Shown: positions 18,201 to 26,538, counted from the stretch's first letter. The stretch is 64,000 nt of DNA from Nitrosotalea devaniterrae (GCA_900065925.1 LN890280.1:736451-800450); one strand, 5' to 3'. The notes: generated by a model from the sequence alone, not told the origin. Program-made: numbers and translations.

Positions 18201-18524
18201 ACTGCAGAATTTTTGTCTGATAAAAGAATAGGAGATGTTGATGTAGTATACAAGATTAGTGAACCACAACGAAAACCAAACATTGCAGACTTGCTATATG
18301 AGCGAAAAATTGATTTTATCATAAATGTCCCAAGTACTTCTACACTTGAAAAATACGTTGGTATGCTCTATGATGAATATCAGATAAGAAGAAAGGCAGT
18401 AGAACTTGGAATTCCTGTACTGATAACAACTGAGCTTGCTGATTCTTTTGCAAAGACTCTGGAGTGGTTACAACATAATGATACCACAAAGAAACCACTA
18501 GAGTCTTACGAAGATGTGGGCTAA
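15256..18524 (+). CDS. carB: carbamoyl-phosphate synthase large subunit, interrupted by a 20-nt intron-like insertion
   Basis: The start is the ATG at 15256, preceded by GGGGAGG and overlapping carA. It reads MPKDESLKKILVLGSGAIKI and GEAGE to 15330, then 20 extra bases (15331-15350) shift the frame; from 15351 the frame resumes exactly with FDYSGSQCLKAIQEE and runs to 18524. Removing the 20 nt gives 1082 residues, the normal length. The rest is canonical: two ATP-grasp halves (GFGGQTALNCGVKL and AVGGQTANNLTPKL), GGKGGGVAHNE, EMNPRLSRSSALASKATGYP, and a C-terminal MGS-like allosteric domain. It makes carbamoyl phosphate. Unspliced translation would stop at the TAA 15415-15417. Confidence 0.95.
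15331..15350 (+). other. 20-nt candidate BHB intron in carB
   Basis: The insertion lies between the GAG and TTC codons of the universally conserved (C/G)EFDYSG motif. It folds as a bulge-helix-bulge: central 4-bp helix GGCG (15325-15328) with CGTC (15345-15348); 3-nt bulges AGA (15329-15331) and AAT (15349-15351); inner 5-bp hairpin GTCAC/GTGAC (15332-15336, 15340-15344) with loop CAA; outer stem ATCGGAG (15313-15319) with CTCCGGT (15359-15365) across an internal loop. Cleavage after the second base of each bulge, as splicing endonuclease does, removes exactly 15331-15350 and restores the frame. Confidence 0.8.
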
Positions 18525-18535
18525 TTTTTTCAAGA

Positions 18536-19285
18536 TTAAATTATGTTTTTGAGTATCGACTCGTCTCCTATTATGGAGCCATCAAGTGTAACAATTTTTG
18601 CAGAATGGACCTCCTTGATTCTTTCAAGTATGGGAGAGATTGATTTTTTGTGATAACGTTTGTGTGTGGCATAAAAATACTTGTTAAAAGATGGCATTAT
18701 GATTATTTCAAGATCTCCTTTGCTTGATGGGAAGATGTTTTGTTTTTCAGTCTTGATTGATACCCACAGTCTTTGTCCATCTAAAACTGAGCCTTCCTGA
18801 AAATATACTGGATGGAGATGACCCATCACTATTTTATTTACTTGGGAGAAATTCTCAGATGGCATTACATGACCATGTGTTAGCAAAGTATCGCCTATGA
18901 CTAGGCCTGATGGGCCAGTCATGGTAACATATTCTGGAACCAAGTGCGCCAAGTTTCCATCATGATTTCCTGGAATTACTATGGTGTTGATTTTCTGTCC
19001 AATCTCAAAAAACATTGGCACCATCTGCCACTCTATCTTTGAGATTGAATCTATGCCTGATTTGATGTCTCCCAAGAGAATCAAACTATCCGGTTTTTCA
19101 GATTTGATTAGTGTATCAAGGGCAAGATGAATTTCTTCGACAATGTCTTCTGGTCTGACATTGATATCATTTGAGATCATGCCAATCTCAAACCCGATAT
19201 GCAAATCAGTTACAACCAGAAATCTTTGAGTATCTTCTAAAACCAGGGCTGGCTGTGAAGGAATGATCCTAGTCTTTACCATCAA
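18536..19285 (-). CDS. metallophosphoesterase
   Basis: 249 residues of the calcineurin-like fold. Metal motifs are visible: DLHIGFE near residue 27, GDIKSG near 72, GNHDGN near 107, and HGH with GHLHP near 138-157. It resembles the archaeal single-domain phosphoesterases often linked to DNA ligase or helicase genes; the substrate is not evident. It ends 12 bp after carB on the opposite strand (tail to tail) and is divergent from the SWIM protein gene 32 bp away. Confidence 0.85.
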   Translation of the reverse strand: MMVKTRIIPSQPALVLEDTQRFLVVTDLHIGFEIGMISNDINVRPEDIVEEIHLALDTLIKSEKPDSLILLGDIKSGIDSISKIEWQMVPMFFEIGQKINTIVIPGNHDGNLAHLVPEYVTMTGPSGLVIGDTLLTHGHVMPSENFSQVNKIVMGHLHPVYFQEGSVLDGQRLWVSIKTEKQNIFPSSKGDLEIIIMPSFNKYFYATHKRYHKKSISPILERIKEVHSAKIVTLDGSIIGDESILKNII

Positions 19286-19317
19286 AGATATACCTGTCTT
19301 TTTTCAATTAAATTCTT

Positions 19318-19623
19318 GTGAAAAAAGAGACTGGAAATGTAGAGTCTATCATATCATCAAATGGTGTAAAACTACACTTGTTTGAGCCAAGCAACAGAAA
19401 AATCTGGACTGTGGTTGGAAAGGATAACGAGCACTGGCTTGACTTGGATTTGGGGTATTGTTCTTGTGAAGATTATTACTATAATGCAATGGAAAAGGGA
19501 AGACTATGCTATCATCTACAGGCGGTTCAAACTGCAATCAGTCAAGACAAAGTAGAGACAATCAAATTCCAAGACTCTGAATTTGAGAGTTTCATTACTG
19601 CGCTTGTACATGACATCATGTGA
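19318..19623 (+). CDS. SWIM zinc-finger protein
   Basis: 101 residues with a GTG start. It has the SWIM pattern CxC...CxH: CSCEDYYYNAMEKGRLCYH (residues 50-68), preceded by the usual beta strands (KIWTVVGKDNEHWLDLDLGY). SWIM domains bind DNA or protein partners; archaeal stand-alone SWIM proteins are found with recombination and chromatin factors, but the partner is not clear here. It is divergent from the phosphoesterase gene and probably shares its promoter region. Confidence 0.8.
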   Translation: MKKETGNVESIISSNGVKLHLFEPSNRKIWTVVGKDNEHWLDLDLGYCSCEDYYYNAMEKGRLCYHLQAVQTAISQDKVETIKFQDSEFESFITALVHDIM

Positions 19624-19830
19624 TAAAGAAAAATATCTTGAATGTTGTTTTTGTTATATCAAACTAGTTTTGATTTAATGGAATACCGGGGGTGGGTTTG
19701 GTCAAATTTGTTCAATATCCACTCATTTTGATACAATTAGTTGCACTTACAACGATTAATGACATGAAGAAGATATCAAACTTGAGAATCTATGATCATC
19801 TTTAATGAATATGCCTGACATAAAATTGGT

Positions 19831-20436
19831 ATGATGAAGATAAGTCCAGATTTGTTAAAAATAGGAATAGAATTTCATGGTCACAAGTGTCCTGCAATGC
19901 CATTGGGTATGAGAGCAGGACTTGCAGCATTAAAAAAGTTAGGCGTAGAAAGAGCAAGTAACAAGGAATTGTACTGTTATTGTGAAACAGGCCCATCTCA
20001 TGCTACAGCATGTTTTGTTGATGGATTACAGGTATCCACAGGATGCACTTTTGGCAAGGGCAATATTGAAAAATTAAACCTTGGAAAAACAGCATTTACT
20101 CTAGTAGATATAAAAAATAAAAAAGCTGTTAGAGTTTCTCTGAATCCAGAATTTCAAGCAAAATCACTATCATCAGAATTTGTAAACCAGAGAAAAAAAG
20201 GAGTGGAACCTAAAGACATCAAACCAGAAATCGTGGATCCAGCTGTAGAAAAAATCACAACTATAGAGGATTCTGACATACTGAAGATAGAAGAAGTAAA
20301 GAATTTTGAGTTCAAACCAAAGAAGGGAACCTTTGATTGGGAACGATGCTCAAAGTGTAACGAAATTGTATTTGTCACTGGTTTGAGAGTTGTAGATGGC
20401 AAACACTATTGCATTCCATGCTCTGAATTAGTGTAG
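19831..20436 (+). CDS. FmdE-family protein (formylmethanofuran dehydrogenase subunit E-like)
   Basis: 201 residues. The FmdE domain spans 1-130: EFHGHKCPAMPLGMRAGLAA with metal-binding His and Cys, CETGPSHATACFVDGLQVST and GCTFGKGN. A C-terminal zinc ribbon follows (CSKCNEIVFV ... CIPCSELV). This organism has no methanogenesis in view, so FmdE here is more likely a metal- or molybdopterin-related protein of unknown task. Start ATG with TATA-like TTTAATG 28 bp upstream. The next gene, a TauE/SafE transporter, begins 10 bp downstream and is likely co-transcribed. Confidence 0.85.
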   Translation: MMKISPDLLKIGIEFHGHKCPAMPLGMRAGLAALKKLGVERASNKELYCYCETGPSHATACFVDGLQVSTGCTFGKGNIEKLNLGKTAFTLVDIKNKKAVRVSLNPEFQAKSLSSEFVNQRKKGVEPKDIKPEIVDPAVEKITTIEDSDILKIEEVKNFEFKPKKGTFDWERCSKCNEIVFVTGLRVVDGKHYCIPCSELV

Positions 20437-20446
20437 TTGGTATCAC

Positions 20447-21202
20447 GTGGATGCAATATTTGCTACCCCTGTGATCTTCTTCATCATTTCTTTTATATTT
20501 TCAATGCTCGGATTGGGAGGAGGTCAGTTATACACACCTATTTTGTTTTGGTTTGGAATGGATTTTAAAACTCAAGTAATCCCTCTCAGTCTTATGTTGA
20601 ACTTGATCACCACTTCATCATCCTCAATAACTTATGGATTGAAAAAGATGATTGATTGGAAAGTGGCAATTCCATTTGGCGTAACTATGGTAATCTTTGC
20701 ACCACTTGGGACATGGCTAAATCTGAATATTCCGACAAAGTTCATCATCGTAATTTTTGCCATATTTGCTGCAGGTGCTGCGATTTTAATGCTGAGTGGC
20801 TACAAACCAAAATCAGACGTGATCTCATCAAAAGGAAGAAAGATTCTAGGAATTTCAGGAGGATCTGGCATTGGTTTCTTAACTGGATTAACTGGTCTTG
20901 GAGGTGGTTCCTTTGTAATGCCTTTGTTGTACACTGCAGGAATAGATGCAAAACTTGCAGCGGCTACTTCGGCATTTACTGCAACTGCTGGAGGGGCATC
21001 AGGTTTTGTATCACATATTTTTACAGCAGTAGAACCTCAGTGGACTGTGTGGATTTTGAACATTGTTGCAGTAATAATTGGAAGTCAGGTAGGTTCCAGA
21101 GTGATGATTGCCAAACTTAAATCAAAAAATGTAAAAATGATTTTTGGATTTGTGTTGCTATTAGTTTCTGCAGTTCTTTTGATTCAAAATTTTCTTAAAT
21201 AA
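20447..21202 (+). CDS. TauE/SafE-family permease
   Basis: 251 residues with GTG start and about eight transmembrane helices. The repeated family motif is visible twice: SMLGLGGGQLYTPIL (near 20) and LTGLTGLGGGSFVMPLL (near 150). TauE/SafE proteins export or import sulfite, sulfoacetate or other small organic acids across the cytoplasmic membrane. Pairing with the FmdE-like gene 10 bp upstream hints at a shared substrate or cofactor, which I cannot identify. Confidence 0.88.
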   Translation: MDAIFATPVIFFIISFIFSMLGLGGGQLYTPILFWFGMDFKTQVIPLSLMLNLITTSSSSITYGLKKMIDWKVAIPFGVTMVIFAPLGTWLNLNIPTKFIIVIFAIFAAGAAILMLSGYKPKSDVISSKGRKILGISGGSGIGFLTGLTGLGGGSFVMPLLYTAGIDAKLAAATSAFTATAGGASGFVSHIFTAVEPQWTVWILNIVAVIIGSQVGSRVMIAKLKSKNVKMIFGFVLLLVSAVLLIQNFLK

Positions 21203-21237
21203 AAAATATTCTGTAAAATTATCCTTGGGATAATTTG

Positions 21238-21405
21238 TTAATCATGTGAGTTTGTAATAATGATCTTTTCTTTTGGTTTATCCCTGTAATTCTTGTCAGG
21301 TCCTTGATAATGCTCTCCTAACATACAAAAGATGCATATTTCATAATGCTGGTTCATTATCTGTCTTGAACACCCACATTTGCAAGGACATTTCTTAATT
21401 TTCAT
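21238..21405 (-). CDS. small cysteine-rich zinc-binding protein
   Basis: 55 residues read on the minus strand, ATG at 21405. It begins MKIKKCPCKCGCSRQIMN and continues CIFCMLGEHY, then a basic tail. The CxCxCxC plus CxxC arrangement strongly suggests a zinc-bound knuckle. Unknown function; small proteins of this kind are common in thaumarchaeal genomes. It is 36 bp upstream of the UspA gene's stop on the same strand side and convergent with the permease. Confidence 0.65.
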   Translation of the reverse strand: MKIKKCPCKCGCSRQIMNQHYEICIFCMLGEHYQGPDKNYRDKPKEKIIITNSHD

Positions 21406-21441
21406 TATTGTAAGACGATATTTATTGAATAAATGATTCCA

Positions 21442-21855
21442 TCATTTTACCACAAGTACTGGACTTTTGGACTTGTTGACAACAGAATTTGCTACGCTTC
21501 CAAGTATCATTCTTTTTATTGGACTTAAACCTCTTGAGCCTATCACTATGAGATCAAACTTTTCCTTTTGTGCAAAATCAATAATCTTTTTTGATTCATG
21601 CCCAAACAAAGTTTCTTTTTTAAAAGTGATTTTGTTTTTTATGGCCTGTTTTTTTGCACTTTCAAGAAACTTTTCAACCTTTTTTAGACGGTTTTGGGTT
21701 TCTGGAACATAAATCAAGTCTGGACTATCATACGCAACATGTAAAACATATAGTCCAGTTATCTGGGAGCCAAACTGCTTTGCCAGAATGATTGCTTCAT
21801 CTAGGGCCCGAAAAGAACCCTTGGAACCATCCATTGGGACTAGAATCTTTTTCAT
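21442..21855 (-). CDS. universal stress protein (UspA family)
   Basis: 137 residues from the ATG at 21855, chosen because MKKILVPMDGSKGSFRALDE is the family's N terminus; a longer frame to 21903 adds unrelated residues. The ATP-binding loop GSRGLSPIKRMILGSVANSV (pattern G-x2-G-x9-G-S) is present near the C terminus, followed by the final strand SPVLVVK, so this is an ATP-binding type. UspA proteins respond to starvation and stress. A CBS protein gene lies upstream on the same strand. Confidence 0.9.
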   Translation of the reverse strand: MKKILVPMDGSKGSFRALDEAIILAKQFGSQITGLYVLHVAYDSPDLIYVPETQNRLKKVEKFLESAKKQAIKNKITFKKETLFGHESKKIIDFAQKEKFDLIVIGSRGLSPIKRMILGSVANSVVNKSKSPVLVVK

Positions 21856-21972
21856 TGTTTTTGCCAATGAAACAGAAATGATAACTTGCCATTTAAGTAT
21901 CACATGAAATATCAGTGATGAAAATCAGTATTTTATATTAAAACAAGAAAATAACATCCGAGTATACTAATG

Positions 21973-22416
21973 CTACAGATTTGCCTTACTTCTTCTCTTA
22001 AAGAGTTCCGTGCAAATTGCACTTGTTTCAGAATCTGGACCCAGTCCACATGCACCTGTAAGATCACTTATTGTTACTATTCCAACAAGTAGCCGTTCTT
22101 GAGTAACCGCTACCTTGTGGACTCCTCTTAATCGCATGAGATTTGCAAGTGACTTTACAGTGTCATTTGGACTTATTGCAATCACTGGTGAGGACATTAC
22201 TTCCTTGATGGGCGTTGAGATAGGTTTTCCCTCTGATACGATTCGTCTTACAATGTCTTTTTCGGTCAATATTCCAATGACTGTGTTATCTTTCATCACT
22301 AAGATTGATCCAACATTAGCATCTTTCATCATCTTTGATGCATCTTGCACAGTAAGATCAGAATCTATTGTGAGGATTCGCTTACTCATTATGTCTTTTA
22401 CCAGTTTTTCTTGCAT
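21973..22416 (-). CDS. CBS-domain pair protein
   Basis: 147 residues composed of two CBS repeats: VKDIMSKRILTIDSDLTVQD with VIGILTEKDIVRRIV, then IKEVMSSPVIAISPNDTVK with LVGIVTISDLTG. The ligand is probably an adenine nucleotide. There is no DNA-binding or enzyme domain, so it likely acts as an energy-sensing partner of another protein. The stop lies 118 bp from the UspA start on the same strand; CBS and Usp genes often neighbour each other. Confidence 0.9.
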   Translation of the reverse strand: MQEKLVKDIMSKRILTIDSDLTVQDASKMMKDANVGSILVMKDNTVIGILTEKDIVRRIVSEGKPISTPIKEVMSSPVIAISPNDTVKSLANLMRLRGVHKVAVTQERLLVGIVTISDLTGACGLGPDSETSAICTELFKRRSKANL

Positions 22417-22545
22417 ATTGTTTGTGATCTAATGTACTTAATAAATGCAGATTGAAAATTAACTTTAGATTTCAAGCATCCATTAATCTTCTAACTAGTT
22501 GAACCAATGCTCAATATCTACAATATCTAATCAGAATACTGAATT

Positions 22546-23013
22546 TCATAGAAACTGATCTAACCAGTTACTGCCTTTGTCGTCGTTAACGAAAAAACAG
22601 TTTTCTCCATCAATTTCAATCTCTTCTAGCGGCTTTCTCTCATTTGTTTTTGAATCTACGATAACCTCATAGGCATGATTTTTTTTCTTTTTAGCGACTA
22701 AATCTACTTCTATGGATTGTCCGTCCGTTCTTTCAGATTGTTGAACCGCTGTTACCTCAACTATTCCACGTTTACCTTTTCTTACTTCTATAATTCCAGA
22801 TAAAATTGACTCATGTGAAGTGTATGCATCAATCAACATTGCCAATTTTAAAAGACAAGTTGCTCCAAAATCCTCATTTCTTGAAGAAATCTCTCTCCAA
22901 ATTTCTATGTAATCTGAATAATTCTCCTTATTAATAGAATGTTGAGCACCTAAATTCCACAATCTCTTAGCGAGATTCGTTGTTTCCTTATCGATGTTAT
23001 TGAAATTAGACAT
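22546..23013 (-). CDS. hypothetical protein, 155 residues
   Basis: Complete frame starting MSNFNNIDKETTNLAKRLWN. The first half is helical (ENYSDYIEIWREISSRNEDF, CLLKLAMLIDAYTS); the second is beta-rich and charged (RGIVEVTAVQQSERTDGQSI, EVDLVAKKKKNHAYEVIVDS). No known motif. The promoter side (23014-23254) contains two copies of GATGGGTATT(GT/AC)AAT at 23068 and 23106, possible regulator sites. Function unknown. Confidence 0.55.
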   Translation of the reverse strand: MSNFNNIDKETTNLAKRLWNLGAQHSINKENYSDYIEIWREISSRNEDFGATCLLKLAMLIDAYTSHESILSGIIEVRKGKRGIVEVTAVQQSERTDGQSIEVDLVAKKKKNHAYEVIVDSKTNERKPLEEIEIDGENCFFVNDDKGSNWLDQFL

Positions 23014-23067
23014 GATGAATCCTATTGGTTGTTATGATATTAACATTCTTGAAAGATTTTTTGTTAC

Positions 23068-23131
23068 GATGGGTATTGTAATTGGAAATTTGATACATTA
23101 CCTTTGATGGGTATTACAATATTAGTCCCAT
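23068..23131. repeat. paired 15-bp direct repeats upstream of the 155-residue protein gene
   Basis: GATGGGTATTGTAAT (23068-23082) and GATGGGTATTACAAT (23106-23120), 38 bp apart, differing at two bases. The second copy is also half of an ATGGG...CCCAT inverted repeat ending at 23131. They lie 55-118 bp upstream of the gene starting at 23013, a position fit for regulator binding. Otherwise the 241-bp gap 23014-23254 shows nothing I can support. Confidence 0.4.
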
Positions 23132-23254
23132 ACATATGCGCATATTTTCATGATCCATAAATTAAAGAAATTATATGTTGTATGAACTAGATTGGATAAA
23201 ACATGTGAAGAAATTCTAAATAAAATAATTCTGGAGTAAAAAATAATCTATGAT

Positions 23255-23554
23255 TTACTTTAATGGTATTGTGAAAAGATCTTCTTTTGAAACTCCTTTC
23301 CAGAGTCCAATCATTCCCTCTGCGGGAACTGCTTCCACCTTTGTTATTTTTTGGATCTTTATTTGATCCGGAGTCGGTGGCATCCAAAGCATTGCCATGT
23401 AATCACCTACATTTCCTACTGCATCAGCTTTGGCAGAAACTATCTTTTCTTTTGCAAAACCATTTGCAACAAGCGCATCTGTTGCACTTGTCTCTAAATC
23501 TCTTCTACCATGTGTGAAAAGATATACTGATTTTGTTGAATCTACTTGGTTCAA
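23255..23554 (-). CDS. hypothetical protein, 99 residues
   Basis: Complete frame starting MNQVDSTKSVYLFTHGRRDL. It looks like a small alpha/beta fold (DALVANGFAKEKIVSAKADA, VGDYMAMLWMPPTPDQIKIQ, MIGLWKGVSKEDLFTIPLK). No known motif recognised; no signal peptide. It is divergent from purD with about 85 bp between starts. Function unknown. Confidence 0.55.
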   Translation of the reverse strand: MNQVDSTKSVYLFTHGRRDLETSATDALVANGFAKEKIVSAKADAVGNVGDYMAMLWMPPTPDQIKIQKITKVEAVPAEGMIGLWKGVSKEDLFTIPLK

Positions 23555-23608
23555 TAAAATAATGGTTGTCTGGTGCTTTAATGAGTATTTCTAAAACCAA
23601 TCTTTGGA

Positions 23609-23616
23609 ATATATAC
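23609..23616 (+). promoter_or_regulatory. TATA box of purD
   Basis: ATATATAC-like element centred about 27 bp before the in-frame TTG at 23639; it decides the purD start used here. Confidence 0.5.
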
Positions 23617-23638
23617 CTCATAATTGAAGTCGAAAGCA

Positions 23639-24904
23639 TTGGTCAATGTTTTGGTTGTAGGCTCGGGAGGACGTGAGCATGCTCTGGGTTGGAAACTAGG
23701 ACAAAGCCCAAAAGTAGATAAAATTTATTTTGCACCTGGAAATGGTGGAACACAAAACAACGTGGATATTTCTTCAGATGATATTGAAGGTCTTGCCAAA
23801 TTTGCAAAGGAGAATAACTGTCTAACAGTCGTGGGCCCCGAAGTTCCTCTCTCAAATGGCATAGTTGACGAGTTTATAAAAAAAGGTCTAAGGGTTTTTG
23901 GTCCAACCAAAAATGCTGCACAACTGGAATCGAGCAAAATTTGGGCAAAAAATTTCATGAAAAGAAATGGAATTCTTACTGCACGCTTTGAAGTCTTTGA
24001 TGACCCAAAAAAGGCAATAGAATTTGCAAAATCAGTTGATTATCCACTGGTAGTCAAAGCAGATGGGCTTGCTGCTGGAAAAGGGGTGATTGTCTGCAAT
24101 GATTACTCTGAGGCAGTTGATGCGATTGAAAAAATACTAGTCCAGAAAAATTTTGGTGATGCTGGTTCAAAAATTATTCTAGAAGAAAGAATCGATGGTG
24201 TAGAGGCCTCTTTTATTGCACTCTCTGATGGAAACACTGCATATTCGATGGCCACAAGTCAGGATCACAAAAGAATCTATGATGATGACAAGGGTCCAAA
24301 CACTGGAGGGATGGGAACTTATTCTCCAACTCCTGTGATTGATGATTTCACTGCCAATGAAATTCAAAAAAATGTTATTGAAAAGACAATCTCATCGATG
24401 AAAAAAGAAGGAATCGTCTTCAAAGGATTCTTGTATGCTGGAATCATGCTAAAAGATGGTAAACCATATGTCTTGGAGTTTAATGCAAGAATGGGAGATC
24501 CAGAATGTCAGCCAATCATGATGCGCATGGACTCTGACCTGTTTGAATATATCCAAGCAAGCATTGATGGAACACTTTCTTCATTACCTCCGATCTCTTG
24601 GAAAAAATCTAGCGCAGTATGTGTGATAATTGCATCCAAAGGATATCCAGAATCATATCCCAAAGATGAGGAAATTACAGGTCTTGATGACTCTACTCCA
24701 AATTCCGCAGTCTTTCATTCTGGAACCAGAAAAGAAAATGGCAAAGTTTTGACAAGTGGTGGAAGAGTGCTTGGAGTAACTGCATTTGGGGACACACTAG
24801 AATCTGCAATTGCAAATGCTTACCTGAGAGTCGAAAAAATCAACTGGCCTTCAAAGTATTGTAGGAAAGATATTGGCAAAAAAGGTCTTACTTGGCGTAA
24901 ATAA
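23639..24904 (+). CDS. purD: phosphoribosylamine-glycine ligase
   Basis: 421 residues from the TTG at 23639 (MVNVLVVGSGGREHALGWKL); an in-frame TTG at 23624 would add five residues but sits too close to the TATA box. GARS N-domain, ATP-grasp (VVKADGLAAGKGVIVCND, GVEASFIALSDG, RMGDPECQPIM) and C-domain are complete. It joins glycine to phosphoribosylamine in purine synthesis. The final codons CTT ACT TGG CGT AAA TAA lie in the left copy of the casposon target duplication, so insertion left the gene intact. In the ancestral state its end overlapped the convergent folate gene. Confidence 0.95.
   Translation: MVNVLVVGSGGREHALGWKLGQSPKVDKIYFAPGNGGTQNNVDISSDDIEGLAKFAKENNCLTVVGPEVPLSNGIVDEFIKKGLRVFGPTKNAAQLESSKIWAKNFMKRNGILTARFEVFDDPKKAIEFAKSVDYPLVVKADGLAAGKGVIVCNDYSEAVDAIEKILVQKNFGDAGSKIILEERIDGVEASFIALSDGNTAYSMATSQDHKRIYDDDKGPNTGGMGTYSPTPVIDDFTANEIQKNVIEKTISSMKKEGIVFKGFLYAGIMLKDGKPYVLEFNARMGDPECQPIMMRMDSDLFEYIQASIDGTLSSLPPISWKKSSAVCVIIASKGYPESYPKDEEITGLDDSTPNSAVFHSGTRKENGKVLTSGGRVLGVTAFGDTLESAIANAYLRVEKINWPSKYCRKDIGKKGLTWRK
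24888..24904. repeat. left target-site duplication of the casposon
   Basis: TTACTTGGCGTAAATAA, identical to 36768-36784. It covers the last 17 bases of purD including its stop. The bases at either side differ between copies (C/T before, A/C after), so 17 bp is the maximum repeat; the true duplication may be 14-17 bp because T and A runs at the element ends are ambiguous. Confidence 0.85.
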
Positions 24905-24936
24905 AAATAGTAAACCCCCCGTTTAGGCGTGGAAAC
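24905..24936 (+). repeat. left terminal inverted repeat
   Basis: Starts AAATAGTAAA, then CCCCCCGTTT (24915-24924), then AGGCGTGGAAAC. Against the reverse complement of the right end it matches at AAA, AAA, CCCCCCGTTT, CGT and AAAC, with one single-base gap. Such terminal repeats are what a casposase recognises. Confidence 0.7.
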
Positions 24937-24999
24937 TGAAGATGTTTAGATAACTACTTGCGTTATGTTTTATTATATCAAATATGTTAGAAGTGTTTA

Positions 25000-25497
25000 T
25001 TGACGGTCACATCCAATAAACACTCAGTCTTTCAGAATTGGGTTTTGTTTATGCTTTTTCAAAACTATGATAAAAAAACAATGTCTTCAGATCAATTGCT
25101 ATTGAATTGTTGTGATACTGCATTAGGTGATCTTACTACGGAAAAAGTTGAAGAGGATTTAATTTTATTAGAGGATGAGAAATTAATTGTCAATCTCAAT
25201 GAAGGCACTGCAGCAAAGCCAATTTATCAAATAACATCCGGAGGAATATTGCATGTTAGACAAAATTTGATTAAGCCCATATTGGATCTAGTACAGCGTG
25301 ATGATTTTAAAAGAATCTCAATATCTTGTACGAATTCAGAACCACTTGTATCGGCTTTAGAACTTATGAGAAGTGAATCATCGCTTACCAATGGAGAATT
25401 TGAAAAACCAAAATTTAGTTCAAAAGTGGTCGAATATGCCATAAATCATGCTGCCCCTGTTGTTGATTTGATCAACAATATTCTGAAGATTATGTAG
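25000..25497 (+). CDS. winged-helix-like hypothetical protein
   Basis: 165 residues with a TTG start placed about 26 bp after TATTATATC. Residues 10-90 look like a winged helix (FQNWVLFMLFQNYDKKTMSS, LTTEKVEEDLILLEDEKLIV, then ITSGGILHVRQ), and the rest is helical. No enzymatic motif. It is the leftmost gene of the casposon, just inside the terminal repeat, so it may regulate the element; this is inference. Confidence 0.55.
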   Translation: MTVTSNKHSVFQNWVLFMLFQNYDKKTMSSDQLLLNCCDTALGDLTTEKVEEDLILLEDEKLIVNLNEGTAAKPIYQITSGGILHVRQNLIKPILDLVQRDDFKRISISCTNSEPLVSALELMRSESSLTNGEFEKPKFSSKVVEYAINHAAPVVDLINNILKIM

Positions 25498-25580
25498 TTG
25501 TCTTGTAAGTTGTCAAATTTTTTCTTTAGAGAAATGATTTAACAGAATTGGCATAGATCAAGTTATGATTCGTTAGAAAG

Positions 25581-26531
25581 TTAATTTTTCAATTCAACCC
25601 AATTAATTTCAGAACCACTCTTTTGGATTCGTTCTATAACTATTGGATATTTTGAATGAAAGAATACCATCAAATTTTGTAATTGATCTGTAATTTGAGG
25701 TAATGCAACGTTTGGCGGAAAGCCCATGGCACAGATTTTTACAATATTGTCTGTGACTACATTATATGTATTAAGATAGTTTCTTCTAGCATCTTCTAGA
25801 AAATCATACAAACTTTGTAAGTGTCTGATTTCTTCAGTTTTAAGTTTAATCAAATAACCTCCGCTCACAATGGCATTCCAATTCAACAATCTGATGTTGA
25901 CTAGAATTCTAGAAATGTTAGATTCAACTAATCCGCTTTTTTGTAGAATATCTTGTTGTATATTCTGTGTATTTCTGAGTTGCGAGCGTAGTAAATGAAT
26001 TTCTAAAAGAATGAGATTGACATTATTGCTAATTCTATTAAGATCATCATTTATCAAATCATGAGTTTTATCTATTTGTCGGTTCTCGGTTTTTCTTGTA
26101 ATGAGTCTCTCACCGAGCAATACAGTAACTGATCCAATTATCGAAGATTCTATTCCAGCTATAACTCCTACTTGAAAACGAAAATCTTCTAACCTCTGAG
26201 TAAGATCGAAACTGGTTATTGATGACGTATCTAAATCTTTTAGAATTGTATTAGTTCGGTTTAACGATTGTTTGATTTCTTGCAGATAGCTAGTAACATT
26301 CTCAGATGTTATGGTCTGTTTTCCATATAGCACATTGGTTTGATTCAATGTTTTATTGATTTTTTCTAGGAATGTGTTTGATTTATTAATTTCAAGTTCT
26401 AATGTGTCATTACTTGATTTATTTAAAGAAGATATTTCTGTTACTCCTGTAGCTTCTGGAAGTACAAATTGAATTACATTAACTAAAAAACAACAAAAAA
26501 TAAAAATCATAAAAAATCGTGTATGTGACAT
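25581..26531 (-). CDS. secreted or membrane-anchored coiled-coil protein (casposon cargo)
   Basis: 316 residues. The N terminus is a signal peptide or anchor (RFFMIFIFCCFLVNVIQFVL). Then follow many N-glycosylation-type sites (NKSS, NKTL, NQTN, NRTN) and heptad-like helices (LEKINKTLNQ, LQEIKQSLNR). A second hydrophobic stretch (FQVGVIAGIESSIIGSVTVL, near 125-145) may be a membrane helix, with a cytoplasmic or outer helical C-terminal half after it. No known family. Its gene is 7 bp downstream of the polymerase gene on the same strand, so probably co-transcribed. Confidence 0.6.
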   Translation of the reverse strand: MSHTRFFMIFIFCCFLVNVIQFVLPEATGVTEISSLNKSSNDTLELEINKSNTFLEKINKTLNQTNVLYGKQTITSENVTSYLQEIKQSLNRTNTILKDLDTSSITSFDLTQRLEDFRFQVGVIAGIESSIIGSVTVLLGERLITRKTENRQIDKTHDLINDDLNRISNNVNLILLEIHLLRSQLRNTQNIQQDILQKSGLVESNISRILVNIRLLNWNAIVSGGYLIKLKTEEIRHLQSLYDFLEDARRNYLNTYNVVTDNIVKICAMGFPPNVALPQITDQLQNLMVFFHSKYPIVIERIQKSGSEINWVELKN

Positions 26532-26538
26532 TTGAATA

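Noticed and set aside
15465-18524. carB starting at the ATG 15465
   Set aside because: This would delete the universally conserved first 69 residues, including the EFDYSG region; these residues are all encoded upstream once the 20-nt insertion is removed.
20656-21120. 154-residue plus-strand frame inside the TauE/SafE gene
   Set aside because: A shadow frame: rich in Trp, Cys and Arg, and wholly inside a clear membrane protein gene.
23624-23638. Upstream TTG start of purD
   Set aside because: It lies only about 12 bp after the TATA box; the TTG at 23639 has the right spacing and gives the family's normal N terminus.
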